Positions 1-6,697 of a DNA stretch of 12,629 nt are shown here, piece by piece (position 1 is the first letter of the stretch; each line of letters begins with the position of its first letter). The position numbers and the translations under genes were made by a program. Source of the stretch: Acanthamoeba sp. SK_2022b (taxonomy: Eukaryota > Discosea > Longamoebia > Acanthamoebidae); the NCBI GenBank assembly GCA_027943245.1, contig JANDJZ010001218.1:1-12629 (forward strand), read 5' to 3'. Under the pieces are notes generated by a model that worked only from the letters and a program-made list of their open reading frames with translations, had not been told where the DNA came from and did not search any database.

Positions 1-45
1 CTCGTGGCTGCCAACGTAACCATACCAACCCTATCTACGTCCTAG

Positions 46-730
46 GCTGCGCTACTATTGCCATGTGGTACTCGAGCCAGACGCCAGCACCGAGTCCACG
101 AGACCTCGACGGAAACGGGGACGGCCAGAGGAGGCGGAGCAGCAAAACGACGGTGATGGCATGGAAGAAGACACCGGTCACGCTGGCTTGGAGAACAGCA
201 CGCCGCGGAAGAGAAGCAAGCTCGGTTCTGCGTCGGCTACTTCCCGACCCATCCCCGTCAGGTACGTACCCCCATGGGGAGCTCGCCAACCCACAATACA
301 ACCTCCCACCCACCCACCCACCCACCGCGCAGACCCGTAGCGAGAGATGAAGCGGGTAATCCTGTGCTGCCGATCACGATCAAGGGAAGCACCATCCTCG
401 ACCTTGGTGAAATCGTGTGGGACCGTCCTCTCTTCCACTCCAAGCAGTATCTGTGGCCTGCCGGCTTCAAGAGCACCAAGTGCGCTCCTCTGGCTTTTCT
501 TTTCTTTTCTTTTCTTTTCTTCCTTTTTCTGCGCCACTAACGGCGGTGTGCTTGGTCGCAAGGCGCCTTCCTTCTATTTCCAACTCGGACGAGTATACGA
601 CCTACACCTCAGAAATAGTCGATACTGGAGACGATGCTCCCACCTTCCGCGTGACGCCCGAGGATCGACCAGACCTGGTGTTCGAGCACTCCACGTCCTC
701 CGGCGTATGGACTCAGGTAACATCGCGTCA

Positions 731-781
<51 letters not shown>

Positions 782-1465
782 TGGTGTGTGATCTCTCACC
801 TTTCTTGCAGGCACTCAAGGCAATCAAGAAAAAGCCCTCCGTCTCCGTCTCCGGGCCAGAGATGTTTGGCTACGCCTCACCCGTTATACAGCTGCTGTTC
901 CAGGAGTTGCCGGACGCAGAGTACCTTATATATACCTGCTCCTCGCTCGGGTTGGTTCGCGGGTTGAGTGTCACACTGGCGACTCATTCATGCATGAACG
1001 ATTTCTCTCCTCTCCCCCCCGCGCAGAAAATGCGAAAAGTATGTGCCGAAAGTGTTCGAGGAGTCTAGCGACTCCCCCGCCTCCCCGGTCGGAACTTCGC
1101 CAAAGCGGATGACCATGGGGGAAGCGGAAGCCGACTCGTCTGGAGTCTCGCGGACTCTACGAGGAGGGGATAAGAGGAAACAGTTGGAAGTGGAAAAGCT
1201 CAAAGCGGAGGTGCGACAGCTCGAACAGCAGCTGCAGGCCCGTCAGCGAGCGGTTGCCAAGAAGATCTCCGAGAGGCGGAGCGGAGAGACTCACCCTATG
1301 ACCGATGCGCCTGGGGAGGAGCAAGAGGAGTACCAAGAAGCGCTCGAGAGTGATAAGGACGAGGATGCTGGCGAGCACGAGGATGAGGACGAGGACGAGG
1401 ACGAGGACGAATACGAGGTTGAGGCAGACCAGGAGTACGATGATGGCGGCTCTGCTGAGGAGTAG
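46..1465 (+). CDS. FYRN/FYRC-domain nuclear protein, 5' end outside window
   Basis: Inferred exons are 46-261, 333-479, 563-716, 811-950 and 1027-1465 (stop TAG). Joined, they give one open frame of about 364 residues, and the phases agree at every junction. Seen: an AT-hook-like RKRGRP near residue 24; a FYRN domain at about 83-135 (PVLPITI, LGEIV, RPLFH, YLWPAGFKSTK, then TTYTSEI); a FYRC domain at about 145-228 (VWTQ at the exon 3 end, then SVSGPEMFGYASPVIQ and ELPDAEY); a heptad-like coiled coil at about 267-300; and an Asp/Glu-rich tail from about 312. Known: FYRN and FYRC usually occur together in chromatin proteins such as trithorax/MLL and TBRG1-type proteins. Inferred: a nuclear chromatin-associated protein with TBRG1-like layout and no catalytic domain. 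The first exon is uncertain. An acceptor AG at 44-45 is used here because the frame has a TAA at 17-19. An ATG at 161 is in frame, but the AT-hook upstream of it looks coding. Confidence 0.82.
262..332 (+). other. Intron 1 of the FYRN/FYRC gene
   Basis: A 71-base intron. Donor CAG|GTACGT and acceptor CGCAG are both strong. It splits an AGA codon after its second base, and removing it joins the basic N-terminal exon to the FYRN exon in frame. It contains a short CCCA-rich run before the acceptor. Confidence 0.75.
480..562 (+). other. Intron 2 with CTAAC branch site
   Basis: An 83-base intron inside the FYRN domain. The donor is GTGCGC and the acceptor is CGCAAG. A CACTAAC branch-site match lies at 534-540, about 22 bases before the acceptor. 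Five units of a CTTTT repeat (494-521) form the pyrimidine tract unusually far upstream. Splicing completes an AAG lysine codon and restores FYRN continuity (FKSTK-R). Confidence 0.75.
717..810 (+). other. Intron 3 carrying a CACG microsatellite
   Basis: A 94-base phase-0 intron. The donor is CAG|GTAACA and the acceptor is TTTCTTGCAG. More than half of it (729-780) is 13 perfect units of CACG. The flanking exons join VWTQ to ALKAI, the expected FYRC sequence flow. Confidence 0.8.
729..780. repeat. (CACG)13 tetranucleotide microsatellite
   Basis: Thirteen uninterrupted CACG units, wholly inside intron 3. The alternating purine-pyrimidine run is of a kind that can adopt Z-DNA. It accounts for the Thr/His/Ala/Arg-repeat open frames seen across it on both strands, which are not genes. 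Confidence 0.95.
951..1026 (+). other. Intron 4 of the FYRN/FYRC gene
   Basis: A 76-base intron with a weak donor, GG|GTTGGT, and a strong acceptor after a C-rich run ending CGCAG. It is the donor that keeps the phase (two bases left over, completed by the A at 1027). The next exon then reads KCEKYVPK, which resembles a FYRC domain end. The donor is the least certain junction of this gene. Confidence 0.6.
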
Positions 1466-1943
1466 TGTGGCAGCACTCTTCAGACCTTTTGTGGCTCTTT
1501 GCTCGGGACCCACATGCATGCACGTCCAACTTTTCCATGAGGAGAGGGTTGTTACAGATGGATGATGTCAAGTACACAGCGCCCATCACAGAATTTTCAG
1601 CTTGCCTGGCGCTTGGTGGAATTACCCATCTTCTTCCTCCAACCAGTTGAGGGAGATGCATGCATGTCCTTGTAGTGTGCTTCACCAAGCCAAGCCCTAA
1701 GCTTCTTTTTTCACAATTCTTGTTAGATCTGAAGAGGTGGTTTGGTGTTGTAATGCACTGTCATGCAGGTGCTGCTTCAGTGAGGTAGTTATGGCTGTTG
1801 TGGTGTTGTGTGGGGCTGTGGTGCAGTTGTGGTGTTGTCAACAACACTCAACACCCCAACATCACCTGAACTGCCTCTATCATCAGATCAGAGGTCCAGT
1901 TATCTTAAAATTGATTTTAATTTCAAGATTTAGCTCCTCCTCT
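1466..1943. other. Downstream non-coding region with a short palindromic satellite relic
   Basis: Probable 3' untranslated and intergenic sequence after the FYR-domain gene. No frame is convincing. From about 1737 there is a diverged GTTGTGGTG-type patch that turns into its own complement at TGTTGT-CA-ACAACA (1833-1846). After that the strand reads CAACAC, CAACACC and CATCACC to about 1870. It is a small version of the strand switches in the large array further right. A GCATGCATG motif occurs at about 1512 and again at about 1656. Confidence 0.5.
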
Positions 1944-2076
1944 CCAATGGAGTGTTCAGAAAAATTAACAATGACTCTTTTGACAATGTACACTTTTTAT
2001 ACACAAATGGAATAAAAACACACTGAAATCTGTGCAATGCCACAAAAAGCTTCATTTTATGTACACACAGAGAAAC
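1944..2076. mobile_element. Probable decayed relative of the foldback MITE family
   Basis: GAGTGTTCAGAAAAATTAA at about 1950 followed by a CAATGTACAC-TTTTT stretch lines up with the left half of the 6409-6561 element (GAGTGTTCAGGGAAATAAG, then AATGTACACCGTTTT). A weaker right end, TCATTTTATGTACACACAG near 2051-2070, resembles the family right end TCATTTTCCTGAACACTCAG. The termini are too diverged to place exactly, and no target duplication is evident. Confidence 0.35.
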
Positions 2077-2510
2077 GTGATGTTGGAAAGTGGCAAGATT
2101 GGCACAACTCAGCTCCATTTTTCAGATGTGAGTCTTTAGGTTTTGAATAAAAGAATTACTGCAGCATAAGAAACAACCAGTTTTTTGAATGTTACAGAAT
2201 AGCAGGCACTTAGCCCAAGGACCAAGACGTGTTGGATGTGCTGGAAGAAGAGGAAGCAGGGAGCTTGAGGCACTGTGAAGGCACAGAGCCAGGAAGATTC
2301 TGTAGAGTGGAGAAGGAGGCAGTGATGTTGAGCATGTCACTGTCATCCAGGCTCTTGACTAAAAAGCCAGGAAGCCAGTTGGTGAGGGAGCTTGGTGGCA
2401 CTGATGGTGGAGGAAGAGAGAGGAAGAATGCCATGGTAGAGGGCAGGGGCAATTGAGAGGTAGAAGTGGGAGCCAAGCTGTGGACAGGTTGGCCAGAAAG
2501 GAAGGTCAGT
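2077..2510. other. Non-coding region, nothing recognised
   Basis: Mixed-composition sequence, purine-rich on the + strand at about 2220-2500. Short open frames exist on both strands, including a Ser/Pro/Leu-rich one on the minus strand, but none has a recognisable domain, splice context or start signal. AATAAA motifs near 2015 and 2145 could be polyadenylation signals but have no associated gene. Confidence 0.4.
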
Positions 2511-2659
2511 AACTGAGTGTTCAGGAAAAAGAGGCAGTGACTTTTTCTGCAGACAGCACCTGTCTGGGACGGTGTCCTAAATGTCTACAGCTGCAATGAC
2601 TGTTGAAAACTGTAGACATTTTGAGAAGGGGCAGTGTCTCATTTCCAGAACAATCAGTT
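2511..2659. mobile_element. Foldback MITE, copy A (149 bp)
   Basis: Begins AACTGAGTGTTCAGG and ends in an imperfect inverted copy, CCAGAACAATCAGTT, giving terminal inverted repeats of about 30 bp with a few mismatches. An inner perfect 11-bp inverted repeat, AATGTCTACAG (2580-2590) against CTGTAGACATT (2610-2620), adds to the foldback structure. The 4-base flanks are identical, CAGT at 2507-2510 and 2660-2663, consistent with a target-site duplication. It has no coding capacity, so any movement would have needed a transposase from elsewhere. A second copy in the opposite orientation lies at 6409-6561. The superfamily is not determined. Confidence 0.75.
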
Positions 2660-2780
2660 CAGTGCATTGCAGGAATGTGGGAAGGACACCAGATGCTCCC
2701 ACAGAGGAGTGAGAAAAGATGGCAACTGAAAAGCCACTAGACGCAGAAGAGTAGGAGGGAGGTTGACCCAGGGCAGGAAA
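2660..2780. other. Short unique spacer between MITE copy A and the satellite
   Basis: About 120 bases of single-copy-looking sequence with no gene. It runs into the C-rich orientation of the satellite near 2781. Confidence 0.4.
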
Positions 2781-3071
2781 AACACACACCACCACAACAC
2801 TACCACAACATCACATCAATTCCTCCACACCACCACAACACTACCACACAACTACTACATCACCACAACACCATAACACCACAACTCCACCACACCACCA
2901 CAACCACCACAACATCCCACCACAACACCACCACCCATGACATCACCACAGCCCAACATCACCACCACACCACATAACCAACATTACCACAACATCACCA
3001 CACATCAGCCACACCACAACACCACCACATAACCACAACATCACCACACCACCACCACAACATCACAACAC
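2781..3071 (-). repeat. Satellite array in reversed (C/A-rich) orientation
   Basis: Consists of CACCACAAC, CACTACCACAAC and CATCACCACAAC variants, the complement of the GTTGTGGTG monomers that dominate from 3297 onward. The last bases before the LTR read ACATCACAACA followed by C. The first eleven of these are the same as the sequence just inside the 3' end of the other copies of this LTR. Confidence 0.9.
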
Positions 3072-3296
3072 TGTTGTGAGTTACCTAATAAGGTACTCAG
3101 ATCAACAGTCACTCTGGAACACCAAATGAGGTAGGACTTAATGAGCTCCTAGCACATTAAGGCATGCCATAAAGTTTAGGAGTTATGTTGTAGTACAACT
3201 GCTACAACAATATATTCAGCAGTAATAAAACCAGAGAGAACCCAGTTCTCTCTCACTTCACACTTTACTCTTCACCACAAAGCGTATATCACAACA
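3072..3296 (+). mobile_element. Solo copia LTR (225 bp)
   Basis: Starts TGTTGTGAG and ends TCACAACA, with the same length and nearly the same sequence as the LTRs at 7454 and 10422. Differences include TTACC for TTGCC, CTCCTAGC for CTCATGGC and TATATC for TACATC. No primer-binding site or internal region follows, so it is a solo LTR. Flanking bases (AACAC left, ATGGT right) show no target duplication. To its left the satellite runs C-rich and to its right G-rich, so it lies on a strand-inversion boundary. A classical LTR-LTR recombination would not by itself reverse the flank. Confidence 0.92.
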
Positions 3297-5162
3297 ATGG
3301 TGATGTTGTGGTGGTGTTGTGATGATGTTGGTGTGGTGGTGTGGTGGTGTGGTGTTGTTGTGATGGTGTTGTGGTGATGTTGTTGTGGTGTTGTGCTGGT
3401 GGTGTCTTGGTGGTGGTGGTAGTGCTGTTGTTGTGGTGGTGTTGTGGTGGTTTTGGTGTTGTGGTGGTTTAGTGGTGTAGTGGTGTTGGTACTGTGGTGC
3501 TGTAGTGGTGTGGTGGTGTTGTTGTGATGTTGTGGTTGTGCTGCAGTGGTGGTGGTGGTGTTGTGGTGCTGTTGTGGTGGTGCTGTAGTGGTGGTGATGT
3601 TGTGGTGTTGTGGTGCAGTTGGGTGGTGCAATTGTGGTGTTGTTGTTGTGCAGTTGTTGTGGTGTTGTGGTGATGTTGTGGTGGTGCTGTGGTGTTGTGG
3701 TGGTGGTGCGATGATTTTGTGGTGGTGATGGTGTTGTGGTGTTGTGCTGATGATGTGGTAGTTGTGTTGGTGTTGTGATGTAGTGATGTGGTTTTGTGGT
3801 GATATTGTGGTGCTGTTGTGGTGGTGTTGTGGTGACGTTGTGGTGTTGTAGTGGTGTTGTGGGGATGGTGTAGTGATGTGGTGGTGTTGTGGTGATGGTG
3901 TGGTGTTGTGGGGATGGTGTAGTGATGTGGTGGTGGTGTTGTGGTGATGTTGTGGTGGTGTGGTGGTGTTGTGGTGGTGTTGTGGTGGTGTTGTGTGGTT
4001 GTGGTGATGCTGTGGTGATGTTGAAGTTATAGTGGTGGTTATTGTAGTGGTGTTGTGGTTGGTCTTGTGATGGTGTGGTGGTGTTGTGGTGGTGATGTTG
4101 TGGTAGTGATGGTGTGGTATGTGGTGGTGTTGTGGTAGTGATGGTGTGGTATGTGGTGGTGTTGTGGTGGTGTTGTGGTGGTGTTTAGATGGTGTGGTAT
4201 GTGGTGGTGGTGTGGTGGTGGTGTGGTGGTGATGTGGTGATGTGGTGTTGTGGTGGTGGTAGTAGTGTGGTGATGTTGTGGTGGTGGTGTTGTGGTGATG
4301 TTGTGGTGTGGTGGGGATTGGTGGTGTTGTTGTTGTTGTGTTGTAGTCATGTTGTTGGTTGGTTGTGTTGTGGTGTATGTGTTGTGGTGTTTGTGTGGTG
4401 GTGTGTGTGGTGGTGTTGTGGTGACGTTGTTGTAGTGTGTGTTGTGGTGGTGTGTGGTGTCGTGGTGGTGGTGATGGTGTGGTGGATGGTGTGGTGATGG
4501 TGACAGTGGTGTGGTGTTGTTGTTGTGGTGTTGTGATGGTGGTGTGGTGATGTAATGGTGATGGTGTGGTGATGTTGCAATGGTGTGGTGGTGGTGGTGG
4601 TGTTGAGGTGGTGTTTTGGTGGTGTGATGTGGTGGTGTGGTGATGGTGTTGTGGTGGTGGTGTTGAGGTGGTGTTGTGGTGGTGTGATGTGATGGTGTTG
4701 TGATGGTGTGGTGATGGTGTTGTGGTGGTGTGGTGTTGTGATGTGATGGTGTTGTGATGGTGTTGTGATGGTGTTGTGGTGGTGTGGTGTTGTGGTGATA
4801 TTGTACTGGTGATGTGATATTGGTGTGGTGATGGTGGTGTGGTGATGGTGTGGTGATGGTGTGGTGATGGTGTTGTGATGGTGTGGTGATGGTGTGGTAT
4901 TGTGGTGGTGTTGTTGTGATGGTGTGGTGTTATGGTGCTGTTGTGGTGCTGTTGTGGTGGTGTTTAGATGGTGTTGTGATGGTGTTGTGGTGTTGTGATG
5001 GTGTTGTGATGGCGTTGTGCAGATGTGGTGTTGTGATGATGCTGTTGTCAGGTGGTGGTGATGGTGGTGGTGGTGGTGTTGTGATGTGGAGATGGTGATG
5101 GTGTTGTGGATATGGAGTTGTGGTGTTGATGGTGTGGTGGTGTTGTGATGGTGTGCTTGGCT
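3297..5162 (+). repeat. Main keto-rich minisatellite array, block 1
   Basis: About 1.87 kb composed almost only of GGT, GTT, GAT and TG pieces (for example GTGTTGTGGTG and GTGATGGTG), with very little C on the + strand. There is no fixed single period; local higher-order duplications include a 32-base unit repeated perfectly at 4097-4128 and 4129-4160, and an approximately 50-base repeat around 3855-3935. Long frames across it encode only Val/Trp/Cys or Thr/His/Asn/Pro strings and are composition artefacts. Confidence 0.93.
4097..4160 (+). repeat. Perfect 32-bp tandem duplication inside the array
   Basis: The unit beginning GTTGTGGTAGTGATGG is repeated head to tail without a mismatch, followed at 4161 by a diverged third start. 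This indicates recent local amplification by slippage or unequal exchange. Confidence 0.8.
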
Positions 5163-5181
5163 GGGAAGTGCAGGCGGATAG

Positions 5182-5322
5182 GAGCTCTATCAGCCTGACA
5201 ATGTGTCCATGGAGAAGGTTGACCTCCTCGCCATGCTTGGCGCCAAGATCAAGGACACTGAAACATGTTTCTATTTTAGAAAGATTAAAGGCTGTGCAAG
5301 GAGAGAGAGAGAAATGTTGGAG
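5182..5322 (+). pseudogene. Possible exon fragment resembling cystathionine beta-synthase-type enzymes
   Basis: An open stretch of 47 codons sits between an acceptor-like ATAG (ending 5181) and a consensus donor GAG|GTGAGT (5323). It translates to ELYQPDNVSMEKVDLLAMLG and then AKIKDTET. The pattern PDxxSxEKVDxLxxLGAxI resembles the segment of cystathionine beta-synthase and related PLP enzymes that reads PxxMSxEKVxxLxALGAEI before TPT. The second half (CFYFRKIKGCARREREMLE) does not fit that family. There is no PLP lysine, no neighbouring exon, and satellite lies on both sides. It is probably a captured or decayed gene fragment rather than a working gene, and the similarity is judged by eye only. 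Confidence 0.38.
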
Positions 5323-5640
5323 GTGAGTGGTGGGACGGATGCCACAACAGCTGTCCACCACACCTGTGGTCAAGCCATGAACTCTTAAGTGTGGGTTAGA
5401 GGGAGCTGGGTGTACAGGACTGGCTGTCCAGTCCTGCACAATGGTGGCAACCTCAACAAAGGAACATGGACCAATAGGCAGTGTTGCCTCTGCGCAAAAA
5501 AAGGGGAAAATGTTTTTAACAATTTTTTATTGAATAAACCCACACTTCACACACACACCTGACTGCAGCCGTCATCTACTGTCTCTGTGAGCAGCTTGCA
5601 TCAGTAGAAGAAGTGTTGATTGGTCGCTTGTTGTTGATGG
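5323..5640. other. Unique island between satellite blocks, with a hairpin and polyA-like signal
   Basis: Non-repetitive sequence after the possible exon. It holds a strong hairpin at 5411-5440 and an AT-rich stretch with AATAAA at 5533-5538, which could be a polyadenylation signal for a transcript through the island. No frame beyond 5388 is convincing. Confidence 0.4.
5411..5440. other. Perfect-stem hairpin
   Basis: CAGGACTGG (5415-5423), a 4-base loop CTGT, then CCAGTCCTG (5428-5436) make a perfect 9-bp stem. After one mismatch, TGT and ACA add 3 more pairs. There is no T-run to suggest an RNA polymerase III terminator. Function is unknown. Confidence 0.6.
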
Positions 5641-5747
5641 GGTGGTGGTGGTGGTGGTGGTGGTGGTGGTCAGGTGGTGGTGGTGGTCAGGTGGTGGTGG
5701 TGGTCAGGTGGTGGTGGTGGTCAGGTGGTGGTGGTGGTGGTGGTGTT
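5641..5747 (+). repeat. CAGGT(GGT)n sub-array, 17-bp period
   Basis: After an opening GGT run, CAG recurs at 5671, 5688, 5705 and 5722, an exact 17-base period of CAGG followed by TGG repeats. Similar sub-arrays occur at 7231-7318 and 12501-12560. GG tracts at every third base are of a type able to form two-tier G-quadruplexes. Confidence 0.9.
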
Positions 5748-6408
5748 GTGGTGTAAGTGTGGGTATCTTTGTTGTGGTGTGGTGCTGTGATGGTGTTGTG
5801 GTGGGTGTTGTGATGGTGCTGTGATGGTTTTGTGGTGATGGTGTTGTGATGGTGTGTTGTGGTGATAGGGTGGTGTTATGATTTGGTGGTGGTGTTGTGA
5901 CGGTGCTATGGTGATTGTGATGGTGTTGTGGTGTTGGTGTTGTGGTGATGGTGTTATGGTGATGGTGTGGTGTTGGTGTGGTGTTGTGGTGATGTGGTGA
6001 TGGTGTTGTGATGGTGTTGTGGTGATGGTGTTATGGTATGGTGTGGTGTTGGTGATGGTGTTGTGGTGAGTGGTGATGGTGTTGTGGTGTTGGTGTGGTG
6101 TTGTGGTGATGGTGTTGGGTGTGGTGATGGTGTTGTGGTGATGGTGTTGTGATGGTGTGGTGTTGTGGTGATGGTGTTGTGGTGGTGTTGGTGTTGTGAT
6201 GGTGTAGTGATGGTGATGTGGTGCTGTGGTGAAGGTGTAGTGCTGGTGTTGTGATGAAGTGGTGATGTGGTGATGGTGATGTGGTGATGGTGGTGTGATG
6301 GTGGTGTGATGGTGGTGTGATGGTGTTGTGATGGTGTTGTGTTGTGATGATGTGGTGGAGTGGTGTTGTGGTGATGGTGTTGCGGTGTTGTGATGGTGTT
6401 GTGATGGT
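5748..6408 (+). repeat. Keto-rich minisatellite array, block 2
   Basis: The same monomer families as block 1, here richer in GTTGTGATG and GTGATG variants. Triple GGTGTGATG units occur near 6290-6320. It ends exactly at the MITE copy B boundary, where TGGT is duplicated on both sides. Confidence 0.92.
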
Positions 6409-6561
6409 AACTGAGTGTTCAGGGAAATAAGACACTGCCCCTTCTCAAAATGTACACCGTTTTCACCAGTCAGTTTGGTGTTGTGGTGTTGTGATGGTGT
6501 TGTGATGGTGGTGCTGTCTACAGAAAATGAGTCACTGTCTCATTTTCCTGAACACTCAGTT
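6409..6561. mobile_element. Foldback MITE, copy B (153 bp), core replaced by satellite
   Basis: Begins AACTGAGTGTTCAGGGAAAT and ends CATTTTCCTGAACACTCAGTT, terminal inverted repeats of about 30 bp. It is flanked by TGGT at 6405-6408 and 6562-6565, although TGGT is common in this array. Its first 66 bases and last 52 bases align with the reverse complement of copy A. Between them, bases 6475-6509 are satellite (GGTGTTGTGGTG and similar) where copy A has its own core (2561-2596). It lies in the opposite orientation to copy A. Confidence 0.75.
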
Positions 6562-6608
6562 TGGTGTTGTGGTGTTGTGATGGTATTGTGATGGTGTTGT
6601 GATGGTGA
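6562..6608 (+). repeat. Short G-rich satellite segment, left arm of inverted pair
   Basis: Begins with the TGGT that flanks MITE copy B and continues with GTTGTGGTG and GTTGTGATGG units. It faces the reversed segment at 6616-6671 across the spacer ATTCCCAG. Confidence 0.8.
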
Positions 6609-6615
6609 TTCCCAG

Positions 6616-6671
6616 CAACACCACACCATCACACCACCATCACAACAGCACAACACCATCACAACACCACA
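6616..6671 (-). repeat. Short reversed (C-rich) satellite segment
   Basis: CAACACCACACCATCACACC and similar units, complementary to the G-rich segment just upstream. The two arms and a spacer of roughly 8 bases could fold into a long imperfect hairpin. Confidence 0.85.
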
Positions 6672-6697
6672 ATGCAGCTGTAGAAATTTATGACACC
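6672..6697. mobile_element. Orphan MITE core fragment
   Basis: ATGCAGCTGTAGAAATTTAT plus GACACC matches 23 of 26 bases of the reverse complement of the core of MITE copy A (within 2561-2596). This is the part that copy B lacks. It is flanked on the left by C-rich and on the right by G-rich satellite. Confidence 0.6.

Noticed and set aside
63..350. The ATG at 63 as the start of the first gene
   Set aside because: Its frame reads through the intron 1 donor and cannot be joined in phase to the FYRN exon.
729..780. CRISPR-like or coding repeat at the CACG run
   Set aside because: It is a perfect tetranucleotide microsatellite inside an intron, without spacers.
1157..1519. Minus-strand Leu/Val-rich frame suggesting a membrane protein
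   Set aside because: It is the antisense shadow of the acidic GAGGAC-type tail of the FYR-domain gene.
2210..2795. Minus-strand Ser/Pro-rich frames
   Set aside because: No recognisable domain, and the second frame (from 2577) runs through the right half of MITE copy A.
3067..3301. Target-site duplication around the solo LTR
   Set aside because: The flanking 5-mers AACAC and ATGGT do not match.
5641..5747. CRISPR-like array in the regularly spaced CAGGT(GGT)n units
   Set aside because: The repeats and the intervals are the same GGT sequence; there are no unique spacers and no cas genes.
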